Source: Paenibacillus ginsengarvi (GTDB lineage Bacteria; Bacillota; Bacilli; Paenibacillales; NBRC-103111). From it: a DNA stretch of 64,000 nucleotides. Positions 16,067 through 25,429 of this stretch are shown piece after piece (positions within the stretch are counted from its first letter, which is position 1; every line of letters begins with the position of its first letter). Below the pieces are notes generated by a model. It saw only the letters and a list, made by a program, of their open reading frames with translations, ran no database searches and was not told the DNA's origin. The stretch lies in assembly GCF_003626695.1 (NCBI RefSeq), contig NZ_RBAH01000027.1, positions 1 to 64,000 on the forward strand. The letters are read 5' to 3'. The position numbers were made by a program, and so were the translations under genes.

Positions 16067-17416
16067 TCAGCGAGGAAGTTCCACGATAACCGTCGTTCCC
16101 TTTCCCGGACGGCTCTCGATCCGAATCGCCCCCTCGTGCCGTTCGACGATGCTTTTGGCGATGGAAAGTCCGAGCCCGAAGCCACCGGTTTGCCGTGTCC
16201 GGGCCAGATCGGTGCGAAAAAAACGGTCGAATAAAAACGGCAGCGTCTTGTCCTCCATGCCGATCCCTTCGTCCACCACCATCACCTGCACGGCCTGCTG
16301 AAGCGCAACGACGCGAATGCGGACCGGCTCTGCACTGTACTTAATTGCATTGTCGAGCAGGATAATCAGCAGTTGCTTCAGCTTCTCCGAATCGCCTGTT
16401 ATCGGTACCGAATCCGAGCGGCTCTCGATTCGGATGTCTCTGCTAAAAGCAACCTCCATCGCCGAAGCGGCCGAGCGCACGATAGCCATCAGATCGATTT
16501 GCTCCATACGGAGCCAGTCTTCCTGCTCGGATTCGGCGAGCTGCATGAGCGAACCTACCAGACTTTTGAGCCGATGCGATTCGCCCAATATGGCGTCGAT
16601 CGCTTCTTTGCGCAGCTCCGGGTCTTCGCTGCCCCACCGGTTCAGCATCCCCGCATAACTCTCGATAATCGTCAAAGGCGTCCTCAGCTCGTGGGACGCA
16701 TCGGCTACGAAGCGTTTCTGTTTCTGCACCAGCTCCTCGAGCCTGGAAATCATTTCGTTAAACGTAATGCCCAGCTTCCCCAGTTCGTCCGTTCGGGCCA
16801 TAAACTCGTCATCCAGCTTGCGGAACGTGCCGCTAAGCTGAATCATCTGCATCGTCGAATTAAGCTGACGAAGCGGCTGAAACAGGAAGCTCGAATAAAA
16901 AAAGCTGCCGATAGCGGAAACGACAACGGCCCCGATCGACATCAGGATGAGCGCGGTTGTCAACACATTGATGTAGAGGCTCCATTTCGTCAGCTTGCGG
17001 GCGATCTCCAGCACGCCGATCTGTTCGCTGCCGGACATAATCGGAACTTCCACGTACAAGTAGCGGGTTTTGTCGATCCGTTTGATGGAGAAGCTGTCAC
17101 GGGTCGTCACATGCGGGGGCTCGACCACGAGTATTTCATTGCTCTGCAGCTCGAGCTTCACCAAGCCGTCCATGCCGATAATTCGGATCATCTCGTCGCT
17201 GACGAGAAATTCATCGAGCAGGTCCGCGTCGCTCCAATAACGCTCGTCGTGAACTTTCCGGTTTTCGAGAATCGACTGTGCCTTGCCGAACAGCAGCTCC
17301 TTTTCGCTTTTGGCCGTTATCCCGACAAAAAACGAATACAGCAGCGTGCTGAACAAAACGAGAATGAATACGAGCCAGGCCGAGGTCAGTACCATGAGAC
17401 GCGTACGGAGGCTCAT
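16067..17416 (-). CDS. Sensor histidine kinase
   Basis: 449 residues. Transmembrane helices lie at about 7-32 and 165-188, flanking a ~130-residue extracellular sensor. A HAMP segment follows, then HisKA with phosphoacceptor His242 (ADASHELRTPLT), and a HATPase domain with N-box NAIKYS, G1 DEGIGM, F-box FLFDRFF and G2 GGFGLGLSIAKS. The layout resembles ArlS/CssS-type kinases; the signal is unknown. It overlaps the response regulator gene by four bases (ATGA), so the two are coupled. Confidence 0.93.
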   Translation of the reverse strand: MSLRTRLMVLTSAWLVFILVLFSTLLYSFFVGITAKSEKELLFGKAQSILENRKVHDERYWSDADLLDEFLVSDEMIRIIGMDGLVKLELQSNEILVVEPPHVTTRDSFSIKRIDKTRYLYVEVPIMSGSEQIGVLEIARKLTKWSLYINVLTTALILMSIGAVVVSAIGSFFYSSFLFQPLRQLNSTMQMIQLSGTFRKLDDEFMARTDELGKLGITFNEMISRLEELVQKQKRFVADASHELRTPLTIIESYAGMLNRWGSEDPELRKEAIDAILGESHRLKSLVGSLMQLAESEQEDWLRMEQIDLMAIVRSAASAMEVAFSRDIRIESRSDSVPITGDSEKLKQLLIILLDNAIKYSAEPVRIRVVALQQAVQVMVVDEGIGMEDKTLPFLFDRFFRTDLARTRQTGGFGLGLSIAKSIVERHEGAIRIESRPGKGTTVIVELPR

Positions 17417-18120
17417 GTCGGCTTATCTCCGGACGGAGGCCCTTTCAAATAATAACCGACGCCCCGGCTCGTTTGGATCAGCTTCGTTTTGAAGCCTTCG
17501 TCGATTTTTTGACGCAAATACCGAACGTACACGTCGACCAAGTTCGTATCTCCGGCAAAGTCGTACCCCCACACATCCGCGAGTATTTGCTCTCTCGACA
17601 GGACGGCGCCGGGATTTTTCATAAAATAAAGCAGCAGCTCGAATTCGCGTGGAGTGAGATCAATCGTTTCTTGTTCGCGCGTCACCTTGCGCGACTTGGC
17701 TTCCAGCGTCAGGTCATCGACCCGGTATACGCTTTCGTCGGCGCCGGGCTGAAGGCGAGTCGTGCGAATATGTCTGCGGATCCGGGCCATCAGCTCCTCG
17801 ATCGCAAACGGCTTCGTAACATAATCGTTGGCGCCGAGATCGAGTCCGTTTACTTTGTCGGGGACCGAATCGCGGGCGGTCAGCAAAATGATCGGAACGG
17901 TTTTGTTCTTCTCGCGAATGCGCTCCAGCACTTCCAGCCCGGTCATGCCCGGCAGCATAATATCCAACAGAATGACGTCCCAATCGTTTTGCAGCGCCTG
18001 CTCGAGTCCGTCAGGCCCCGTTTCGGCCAGCGTCATCCGGTAGCCTTCATGACGCAGCTCCAGCTCCAGCACACGGGCAATTTTGCGCTCGTCCTCCACC
18101 AGCAACACTTTACCGCTCAT
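17413..18120 (-). CDS. OmpR-family response regulator
   Basis: 235 residues: receiver domain with acidic pair ED at the N-terminus, phospho-acceptor Asp53 (LLDIMLPG), T and K of LLTARD and VTKPF, then an OmpR winged helix (LTPREFELLLYFMKNPG to GVGYYLKG). ATG 18120 follows GGAGG by five bases and begins the standard VLLVEDE strand; the upstream extension is not supported. It is the first gene of a two-gene operon with the kinase. Confidence 0.95.
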   Translation of the reverse strand: MSGKVLLVEDERKIARVLELELRHEGYRMTLAETGPDGLEQALQNDWDVILLDIMLPGMTGLEVLERIREKNKTVPIILLTARDSVPDKVNGLDLGANDYVTKPFAIEELMARIRRHIRTTRLQPGADESVYRVDDLTLEAKSRKVTREQETIDLTPREFELLLYFMKNPGAVLSREQILADVWGYDFAGDTNLVDVYVRYLRQKIDEGFKTKLIQTSRGVGYYLKGPPSGDKPT

Positions 18121-18226
18121 GAGATCCTCCACGACTCCAAAGCTTTGCTTCACTTTTTGGGGCTAAGCATAGTATAGCCCGTCGGTTAGGATACTCATTC
18201 GCCGCTGCGGTGGTACCGCCTTACCT

Positions 18227-18853
18227 TCAAGAACGCTTGTTGACGATAGCGGCGCAGATCAGCATCCACGCACCTCCGAGCGCATAACCCGCCAAAATAT
18301 CAGTCGCATAATGGACGCCCAAATAGACGCGGCTCACGCCGATCAACAGCACAAGCGCAAAGCCGAGCACGAGCATCGTCCAAGAGAGACCAGGCCTGCT
18401 CTTCTTCCAGAGCCTGTACAGCAAATAGGCGATCAGCCCATAAAAGGACGCAGCCATAAGCGCATTACCGCTCGGAAAGCTGAAACCCGAGGCATGAATC
18501 AGCGCATCGGCAGAAGGACGCGGCCGTGCAAACACGCCTTTAAGCCCGCGATACAGACCGAAAGCGACGGCCAGATTCACAATAAGCAGCAGCGGCTCCA
18601 GCCGTTTTTTGAAGACAAAAGCGAACAGAAGCGCGAAAACGACGAGAAGAATGGCAAAAACCGTCGTCGAAACAAGCGGAGACAGCGCCTTGAAAAAGGC
18701 CGTAAGCCCGTCCGAGCGCAGTCCGGTCAGCCAACCGCCGACGGCTTCGTCAAACGCGGTAGGACCGGTTTTGCGGATCGTCCCGGCCAATACGGCGAAT
18801 CCAACAAGCAGCGCGGCCGCCCCCGCACCGTATTTCCATCTGTTCATAACCAT
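18227..18853 (-). CDS. PAP2-superfamily membrane phosphatase
   Basis: 208 residues with about six membrane helices. The PAP2 motifs are KGVFARPRP, FPSGNALMAASF and SRVYLGVHYATDIL. The first and third motifs are intact, including the catalytic His of VHYATD, but the usual PSGH reads PSGN (Asn130). The family dephosphorylates lipid phosphates such as undecaprenyl pyrophosphate or phosphatidylglycerol phosphate. AGGAAAGG precedes the ATG. It is on the same strand as, and just upstream of, the two-component system, with 106 bases between. Confidence 0.87.
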   Translation of the reverse strand: MVMNRWKYGAGAAALLVGFAVLAGTIRKTGPTAFDEAVGGWLTGLRSDGLTAFFKALSPLVSTTVFAILLVVFALLFAFVFKKRLEPLLLIVNLAVAFGLYRGLKGVFARPRPSADALIHASGFSFPSGNALMAASFYGLIAYLLYRLWKKSRPGLSWTMLVLGFALVLLIGVSRVYLGVHYATDILAGYALGGAWMLICAAIVNKRS

Positions 18854-18995
18854 CTTCGTTCCTTTCCTGTGAAAATAATGCCAAATTTATGCTACCACAA
18901 ACCGACACGAATGCAAACGTGCAATAAAAGTGGAACTATACGCCCCCGATCATGTAGAATAGAGTGAATACCGACACGAAGGAAGGATTATACGC

Positions 18996-19862
18996 ATGTT
19001 TTACGCCAGCGATTGGAAAGACTACGAATTGATCGATACGGGAGACGGCGATAAGCTGGAGCGTTGGGGCGACGTCGTGCTGCGGCGACCGGACCCGCAA
19101 ATCATATGGCCGATCCGCAAGGAAACGGCGGCTTGGAAGCAAGCGGCCGCGCATTATCACCGCAGCTCCTCGGGCGGCGGCCAATGGGAGATGAAGCGAG
19201 AGCTGCCGGAGCGGTGGGTCATCGGCTATGACAAGCTTTCGTTCTACATAAAGCCGACCGGCTTTAAACATACCGGGCTCTTCCCCGAGCAGGCGGTCAA
19301 CTGGCGGTGGATGATGGACAAAATCGCCGCAGCCGGACGCCCGATCAAGGTGCTGAACTTGTTCGCCTATACGGGAGGCGCATCGGTCGCCTGCGCAAGC
19401 GCCGGAGCGGAAGTATGCCACGTCGACGCCTCGAAGGGCGTGGTCCAGTGGGCCAAAGAAAATTTGCAGTTATCCGGGCTCGGGGAACGTCCCGTCCGGT
19501 TTATTACCGACGATGTGTTCAAATTCGTGCATCGCGAGCAGCGGCGCGGCAGCAAATATGACGCGATTATCATGGACCCGCCGTCATACGGCCGCGGACC
19601 TGGCGGAGAAACGTGGAAGCTGGAAACGAATTTGTATCCGTTCGTCGAGTTTTGCGCCGGCATTTTGTCGGACAACCCTCTCTTTTTCCTGATCAATTCG
19701 TATACGACCGGATTATCCCCTACCGTAATGCATAATATTTTGGCGATGACGGTCGCCCGCAAATACGGCGGAACGATTACGTGCGGCGAGATCGGACTGC
19801 CGATTACGTCCTCGGGCTTGTTTTTGCCCGCCGGGATACTCAGCCGCTGGGAAAGTAAGTAA
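18996..19862 (+). CDS. Class I SAM-dependent methyltransferase, RlmI/RlmK-like
   Basis: 288 residues. The SAM-binding motif I is VLNLFAYTGGASVACASAGA with VDAS as the acidic strand end, and the catalytic motif is MDPPSYGRG (motif IV). This order is typical of the RlmI/RlmK/YccW group that methylates cytosine C5 or guanine N2/N7 in 23S rRNA, but the N-terminal PUA domain of RlmI is absent. The target is therefore uncertain. GAAGGAAGG precedes ATG 18996. A bidirectional terminator follows. Confidence 0.85.
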   Translation: MFYASDWKDYELIDTGDGDKLERWGDVVLRRPDPQIIWPIRKETAAWKQAAAHYHRSSSGGGQWEMKRELPERWVIGYDKLSFYIKPTGFKHTGLFPEQAVNWRWMMDKIAAAGRPIKVLNLFAYTGGASVACASAGAEVCHVDASKGVVQWAKENLQLSGLGERPVRFITDDVFKFVHREQRRGSKYDAIIMDPPSYGRGPGGETWKLETNLYPFVEFCAGILSDNPLFFLINSYTTGLSPTVMHNILAMTVARKYGGTITCGEIGLPITSSGLFLPAGILSRWESK

Positions 19863-19881
19863 CAAAATAACCCCATAAAGA

Positions 19882-19910
19882 AAAGCGCAGGGAGCCTGTC
19901 TCTGCGCTTT
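19882..19910. terminator. Bidirectional terminator between methyltransferase and marR-like genes
   Basis: AAAGCGCAG (19882-19890) pairs with CTGCGCTTT (19902-19910); T-tract TTTTT on the plus strand and TTTTC on the minus strand. Confidence 0.85.
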
Positions 19911-19948
19911 TTGGTATGTATAAGCGGGTCCGCCGAAGCGAGCCAAGC

Positions 19949-20353
19949 TCAGCCCGCCACCTTGCCGAGCAAATAAAGAAGCAGCTGCTGGTTATGCGCC
20001 GAAATACGGTCGAGCTGCGAATGAATAAAGTCATTGCGAATGTCTACCCCGCGCGCGCACTCCGTCTTCCCCTTCTCCGTCGGAATAATCCAGACGATAC
20101 GCCGGTCCTGGTCGTCGCGCTGACGCATAATCAGCCCGTTCTTCTCCATGCGGTCCAGCAGCGTCGTAACGGCCGCCGGAGTCGTGTTCAAATGCTCGAG
20201 CAAGTCCGAGGGCTTCATCTGATCCTGGGTAAGCAGCACCTCGAGCACGTTCAGCTGCCCTTCCGTCAAGGCCGGGGCGAGCTCCGTCTCCATATGGGTC
20301 TTCAAATCCTTGCTAATTTTGCTCCACAGTTTCGCGAATTGATTGGTTTGCAA
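19949..20353 (-). CDS. MarR-family transcriptional regulator
   Basis: About 134 residues with the MarR winged helix: LTEGQLNVLEVLL, MKPSDLLEHLNTTPAAVTTLLDRMEKNGLI and RQRDDQDRRIVWIIPTEKG (wing with the usual DRR). The start is a TTG at 20353, with AGGAGGTG six bases upstream; upstream frame to 20476 is not protein-like. No target gene is divergent from it, so autoregulation or distant targets are likely. Its leader has a TATAAT box and a repeated GATTAATA word. Confidence 0.9.
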   Translation of the reverse strand: MQTNQFAKLWSKISKDLKTHMETELAPALTEGQLNVLEVLLTQDQMKPSDLLEHLNTTPAAVTTLLDRMEKNGLIMRQRDDQDRRIVWIIPTEKGKTECARGVDIRNDFIHSQLDRISAHNQQLLLYLLGKVAG

Positions 20354-20419
20354 CCTTTTCACCTCCTGAAAGCTTTTGAAAAGCTGGCTTAAAATCGACC
20401 GAGCTTTGCTCTTACTCCT

Positions 20420-20465
20420 ATTATAGCAACCGCAAATGTCGTATGAAAGATTAATAGGATTAATA
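20420..20465 (-). promoter_or_regulatory. marR-like promoter with direct repeat
   Basis: Minus-strand TATAAT at 20420-20425. Just upstream, GATTAATA occurs twice (20449-20456, 20458-20465) with a nine-base period, a possible operator. The minus-35 is weak. Confidence 0.5.
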
Positions 20466-20646
20466 TTTTGCAACACAATATGCGATGCCGGCTGACATTT
20501 TGATACGATTCAACATCGGAAACCGATAGGCCGGTGCGGAACTTGGCGAGACGACTCGACCCGAGGGAAGAATCGGGTACGGAAATGGCAGCGGACGCCG
20601 GGAATCGGCCATAAACTTCCGAAAACGTCCGATAAGGTCGAAAAAA
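20466..20646. other. Intergenic stretch between marR-like leader and parC terminator
   Basis: No gene, RNA or repeat could be supported here. The open frames that cross it lack ribosome sites and family likeness. Confidence 0.4.
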
Positions 20647-20693
20647 ACGACCCACAAGGGTCCCATAGACTGGATAGTCCATGCCAAGTGGGC
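20647..20693 (-). terminator. Terminator after parC
   Basis: A short hairpin GACCC-ACAA-GGGTC (20648-20661) lies next to a minus-strand T-tract (20641-20646). It is part of a longer imperfect inverted repeat reaching GTGGGCC at 20693, with inner stem AGACT/AGTCC. Confidence 0.8.
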
Positions 20694-20790
20694 CGTTCGT
20701 CGGCTTTTTTGTCTTCCCCGCAAAGCTTGGTCCGCGTACGAACCAAACGGTGACAGGGAATGCTAGCCGTGTAGCGAAAAGTCGCAGGTC

Positions 20791-23235
20791 TTACACCGGC
20801 GCAGGCCGTTTGATGACAGAGACGACGATATCTCCTTTGACCACTGGAACGACCGACTTGCCGTGCGATTTGCGGTCCTCGATCGGCGCTTCTTCCGTCG
20901 TAAACGTATGCTGCGCGCCGCTTTTCATAATCGCAGTAAGCCGCAGCGCGTGCTTGACGAAAAACGCTTCCTGGAGCGTCGTCCCGTTCGGCTTGACGCG
21001 TTTGCCTTCCTTGAACTCGAACGTAATGATCCCTTTGCCGCCACGTCCTTGGATCGGATAATCGAGCAGAAGCGAGCTTTTGGCATAACCGTGATCCGAC
21101 ACGACCCAAATTTCGCCTTCTTCGCCTTCCACCCATTCGGCCGCAACAACCTCGTCCTCATCGCGAAGCTGAATGCCTTTGACGCCAGCAGCGGCTCTAC
21201 CCATCGCATTCACTTCCATTTCCTTGAAGCGGATGCTCATCCCCAGGCGGGTGACGAGCAGTATTTCTTTGGCATTGTCGCTTAGACGGACCGTAATAAC
21301 CTCGTCGGAATCGGCGACCTTCACCGCGACGAGCCCCGAAGAACGGTTCGTCTGGTATTCCTTCAGCTCGGTTCGCTTCACCTGTCCGCGCTTCGTAACG
21401 AATACGAGCGTTTTCCCCGGCTCCTCGAACGATTTGACCGGAATGACGGAGACGATCCGGTCCTCCTTGGCAATCGGAATGACGTTGACGATCGGCGTTC
21501 CGTTTTCCTTCCACTTGTACTCCGGTATTTGGTGAACCGGCAGCAAATAAAACAAACCTTTCTGCGTAAACAGCAGCAGATTGTCGATCGTGTTCACTTC
21601 GAGCAGATGACGAATGTAGTCGTTTTCCTTCACCCCGGAGCTTTCGATCTCGCCCCCCGAACGGGTAAACGACAGCATGCTCGTACGCTTTAAGTAACCG
21701 TCGCTCGAAAGCGTGACAAGTACATCCTCCGGCGTGACCATAACTTCCAGATTGACTTTCAGCTCTTCGACCTCTTCTTGAATGGCCGATCTCCGGTCGA
21801 TGCCGTAGCGCTGGCGAATGTCGCCCATCTCCTGCTTGATGACGCCCATCAGCTTTGTATGGCTGGACAAAATGCCGCGCAAATAAGCGATCGTCTTCTG
21901 AATATCTTTGAGCTCTTTTTCGATCGACGTAATTTCAAGATTCGTAAGCCGGTACAATTGGAGTGTCAAAATCGCATCGGCCTGGCGCTCCGTAAAGCCG
22001 AACTGGTCGACCAAGTTTTTTTGCGCGTCCTGCCGGTTTTTCGAAGCTTTGATCGTTGCGATCACTTCGTCGAGGATGTTCAGCGCCTTGGCGAGGCCTT
22101 CCAAAATGTGGGCGCGATCCTCCGCCTTCTCCAGCTCATATTGCGAGCGGCGCGTCACGACATCCTTCTGATGCTCGACATACGCTTCGAGCAGCCCTTT
22201 GATACCGAACTGCTTCGGCGTTTTGTTGACGATAGCGACCATGTTGAAGCTGTAAGCGACCTGCAGATCGGTTTTTTTCAGCAAATAGGTCAAGATGCCT
22301 TGCGCGTCGGCTTCCTTCTTCAGCTCGATAACGATGCGAAGGCCGTTCCGGCCACTTTCGTCGCGAACTTCCGCGATGCCTTCGACCTTCTTCTCGATGC
22401 GGATCATCTCGATCGCCGTCACCAGCTTCGACTTGACCACCTGATACGGAATTTCCGTGACGACAATCTGCTGCCGTCCGCCCTTCATGTCCTCGATCGC
22501 CGTCTTGGCGCGCAAATAAATGCGGCCCTTGCCGGTCTCGTAAGCTTCGCGGATGCCTTCCTCTCCCATGATGATGCCGCCCGTAGGGAAGTCCGGACCT
22601 TTGACAACCTTCATCAGCTGCTCGACCGTAATATCGCTATTATCGATCAGCGCGATGCACGCGTCGATGACTTCGCGCAGATTGTGCGGGGGAATTTCCG
22701 TAGCGAAGCCGGCGCTGATCCCGCTGACGCCGTTTACGAGCAAGTTCGGATAACGTGACGGGAGCACCACCGGTTCTTTCGCCGTATTGTCGAAGTTGTC
22801 CTTGAACAGAACGGTGCGTTTGTCGATATCCCGCAATAGCTCCATCGCAATGTTCGACAGCCGTGCTTCGGTGTAACGCATTGCCGCGGGCGGGTCGTCG
22901 TCCATCGAGCCCCAGTTGCCGTGCCCGTCGACGAGCACATGCGCCATCTTCCACGGCTGCGCCATCCGCACCATGCCGTCATAAATCGAGGCGTCGCCGT
23001 GGGGATGATAGTTGCCCATCACGTCCCCGACCGTCTTCGCCGACTTGCGGTACGGCTTGTCCGGCGTATTGCCCGATTCGTACATGGCATACAAAATGCG
23101 GCGCTGCACCGGCTTCAAGCCGTCGCGGACGTCGGGAATCGCCCGGTCCTGAATAATATATTTGGAGTAGCGTCCGAACCGGTCCCCTACCACTTCTTCC
23201 AAAAACGCAGGCAAATGCTGCTCCGATACGCTCAA
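20791..23235 (-). CDS. parC: DNA topoisomerase IV subunit A
   Basis: 814 residues. The winged-helix/tower breakage-reunion domain has the catalytic tyrosine Y121 in AAMRYTEARLS and the quinolone-resistance region HPHGDASIYDGMVRMAQ with normal Ser/Asp. The C-terminal domain has six beta-pinwheel blades; the pairing with parE, the GyrA-box-free tail, and the start SEQHLPAFLEEVVGDRF indicate ParC rather than GyrA. The start codon is TTG, with GAGGTG eight bases upstream. It is 75 bases downstream of parE in the same operon. Confidence 0.95.
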   Translation of the reverse strand: MSVSEQHLPAFLEEVVGDRFGRYSKYIIQDRAIPDVRDGLKPVQRRILYAMYESGNTPDKPYRKSAKTVGDVMGNYHPHGDASIYDGMVRMAQPWKMAHVLVDGHGNWGSMDDDPPAAMRYTEARLSNIAMELLRDIDKRTVLFKDNFDNTAKEPVVLPSRYPNLLVNGVSGISAGFATEIPPHNLREVIDACIALIDNSDITVEQLMKVVKGPDFPTGGIIMGEEGIREAYETGKGRIYLRAKTAIEDMKGGRQQIVVTEIPYQVVKSKLVTAIEMIRIEKKVEGIAEVRDESGRNGLRIVIELKKEADAQGILTYLLKKTDLQVAYSFNMVAIVNKTPKQFGIKGLLEAYVEHQKDVVTRRSQYELEKAEDRAHILEGLAKALNILDEVIATIKASKNRQDAQKNLVDQFGFTERQADAILTLQLYRLTNLEITSIEKELKDIQKTIAYLRGILSSHTKLMGVIKQEMGDIRQRYGIDRRSAIQEEVEELKVNLEVMVTPEDVLVTLSSDGYLKRTSMLSFTRSGGEIESSGVKENDYIRHLLEVNTIDNLLLFTQKGLFYLLPVHQIPEYKWKENGTPIVNVIPIAKEDRIVSVIPVKSFEEPGKTLVFVTKRGQVKRTELKEYQTNRSSGLVAVKVADSDEVITVRLSDNAKEILLVTRLGMSIRFKEMEVNAMGRAAAGVKGIQLRDEDEVVAAEWVEGEEGEIWVVSDHGYAKSSLLLDYPIQGRGGKGIITFEFKEGKRVKPNGTTLQEAFFVKHALRLTAIMKSGAQHTFTTEEAPIEDRKSHGKSVVPVVKGDIVVSVIKRPAPV

Positions 23236-23310
23236 GCTGATGTCACCTCAAATTATAGGGGGTGAACTTCTTACTATTCGTAACCGTTCCCCCCTTGGTT
23301 TAAACTTCCG

Positions 23311-25392
23311 TTATTCCACAAGCTCCGTAAAATCGACATTCTCGATAATCCACCGCTTGCGGGGATCGACCTTGTCGCCCATCAGGGTGGAAACGCGCCG
23401 TTCCGCTTTGGCCGCATCCTCGATCTGCACCTGCAGCAGCACCCGCGAATCAGGGTCCATCGTCGTTTCCCACAGCTGATCGGGATTCATCTCACCGAGC
23501 CCTTTATAACGCTGCAGCTCGACCGACTTACCCAGCTCCTTCATGAACTGCCCGAGCTGCTCGTCCGAGAACGCGTACTTCGTTACCGTGTTTTTGCCGG
23601 CTTTTTTCGTCACTTTGTAAAGCGGCGGCTGGGCGATATAAACCCGCCCCGCATCGATCAGCGGCTTCATGTACCGATAGAAAAACGTCAGCAGCAGCAC
23701 CTGAATATGCGCCCCGTCCGTATCGGCATCGGTCATGATAATGACTTTGCCGTAGTTAATCTCCTCGATCTCGAAGTCGGAGCCGACCCCCGCGCCGATC
23801 GAAGCGATGATCGCCTTGTACTCGTCGTTTTTCAATATATCCGCCAGCTTCGCCTTCTCCGGATTCATCGGCTTGCCCTTCAGCGGCAAAATCGCCTGAT
23901 GCCGCGAATCGCGCCCCTGCTTGGCCGAGCCGCCCGCCGAATCGCCCTCGACGATAAACAGCTCGTTGCGCATATAGTCCTTCGACTGCGCCGGTGTCAG
24001 CTTGCCTCCCAGGTTGGAGCTTTCGCTTTTGCCCTTTTTGCCGTTGCGCACTTCTTCGCGCGCTTTGCGGGCCGCTTCCCGGGCTTTCGCCGACTGCACC
24101 GCTTTTTTGAGCAGCAGCTGCGCCACCTGCGGATTTTCTTCCAGAAACACCGCCAGCTTCTCGGAGACGACGGAATCGACCGCACTGCGCGCCGAGGCGC
24201 TGCCGAGCTGGTCTTTCGTTTGTCCGACGAACTCCACCTCGCCCATCTTGATGTTGATGACCGTCATCATGCCTTCGCGCAGATCGACGCCTTCGAGGTT
24301 TTTGTCCTTCTCCTTCAAGATGCCGGCTTTGCGGGCGTATTCGTTCATCACCCGGGTATAGGCCGTTTTGTAGCCCGTTTCGTGCGTGCCGCCGCCGCGG
24401 GTCGGGATCGAGTTGACGAAGGATGCGATCGTTTCGGTATAACCGTCGTTGTACTGGAACGCCACTTCCACTTCGATATCGTCTTTTTCCGCGTAAAAAT
24501 GAATGACGTCGTGCAGCACCGTCTTGTCCTCGTTCAAAAACTGGACGAACTGCTTCGCGCCGCCTTCGTATTCGAACATTTCCTCGTTGCCGGAACGCTC
24601 GTCCTTGAGCGTAATTTTAAGCCCCGAGTTCAGAAAAGCCAGCTCCTGCAGCCGTTCGGACAGCGTATCGTAATTGATCGCTATACCGCCCTGGAACACC
24701 CGCTTGTCCGGCTTAAACGTAATCTGCGAGCCGGTGCGGTTCGTGTTGCCGATAATGTCTAGACCGGTCACCGGCTCGCCGACATGCTCTTTGCCGCTCG
24801 GGTCGACCCAGTATTCGAACCGCTGCCGGTGCGTTTTGCCGTCGCGCCATATTTCCACCTCGAGCCATTCCGACAGCGCATTCGTCACCGAAGCGCCGAC
24901 GCCGTGCAAGCCGCCCGACTTCTTGTAGCCGCCGCCGCCGAATTTGCCACCGGCGTGCAGTACCGTAAAGACGACCTGGGGCGTCGGAATGCCCGTTTTG
25001 TGCATGCCTGTCGGGATGCCCCGGCCGTTGTCGCGTACGGTGATCGATTGATCTTTATGTATAAGAATATCGATTTTCGTGCAATATTTGGCAAGATGTT
25101 CATCGACGGCGTTATCGACGATTTCCCATACGAGATGATGGAGACCCGATGTGCTCGTGCTGCCGATATACATCCCCGGCCGTTTGCGCACGGCTGTCAA
25201 ACCTTCGAGAACTTGAATATCGTCCGCATCGTAACCGGTGGACGGACCGTCGTCCGAAGGCCGCACGCCTGCCGGCTGCTTGTCGGCGGGAGCTTTGCTT
25301 CCCGGTGCCGCCTTGCCGCCGTTAGACGGGCCCGCTGTTTTTTTGCCGACCGATGATGCCGACTCCGCAAACAAGTCCAACTGCTCTGTCAA
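23311..25392 (-). CDS. parE: DNA topoisomerase IV subunit B, with N-terminal extension
   Basis: 693 residues. The GHKL ATPase starts with IQVLEGLTAVRKRPGMYIGS, followed by EIVDNAVDE, DNGRGIP and GGLHGVGASVTNALS; the TOPRIM domain has FIVEGDSAGGSAKQGRD and MTDADTDGAHI; the C-terminal part has RYKGLGEMNPDQLWETTM. It is ~40 residues longer than Bacillus ParE because of an N-terminal extension of about 55 residues that begins with QLDLF and continues as a Ala/Gly/Lys/Pro-rich linker. The start is TTG 25392 with AGGGGGCG upstream. First gene of parE-parC. Confidence 0.95.
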   Translation of the reverse strand: MTEQLDLFAESASSVGKKTAGPSNGGKAAPGSKAPADKQPAGVRPSDDGPSTGYDADDIQVLEGLTAVRKRPGMYIGSTSTSGLHHLVWEIVDNAVDEHLAKYCTKIDILIHKDQSITVRDNGRGIPTGMHKTGIPTPQVVFTVLHAGGKFGGGGYKKSGGLHGVGASVTNALSEWLEVEIWRDGKTHRQRFEYWVDPSGKEHVGEPVTGLDIIGNTNRTGSQITFKPDKRVFQGGIAINYDTLSERLQELAFLNSGLKITLKDERSGNEEMFEYEGGAKQFVQFLNEDKTVLHDVIHFYAEKDDIEVEVAFQYNDGYTETIASFVNSIPTRGGGTHETGYKTAYTRVMNEYARKAGILKEKDKNLEGVDLREGMMTVINIKMGEVEFVGQTKDQLGSASARSAVDSVVSEKLAVFLEENPQVAQLLLKKAVQSAKAREAARKAREEVRNGKKGKSESSNLGGKLTPAQSKDYMRNELFIVEGDSAGGSAKQGRDSRHQAILPLKGKPMNPEKAKLADILKNDEYKAIIASIGAGVGSDFEIEEINYGKVIIMTDADTDGAHIQVLLLTFFYRYMKPLIDAGRVYIAQPPLYKVTKKAGKNTVTKYAFSDEQLGQFMKELGKSVELQRYKGLGEMNPDQLWETTMDPDSRVLLQVQIEDAAKAERRVSTLMGDKVDPRKRWIIENVDFTELVE

Positions 25393-25429
25393 TCCGCGCG
25401 CCCCCTGTTAAGTATCGAATGAATTCCAT

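Noticed and set aside
20689..20710. Separate plus-strand terminator GCCG-TTCGT-CGGC with T-tract
   Set aside because: The stem is only four bases and no plus-strand gene precedes it; it adjoins the longer parC terminator.
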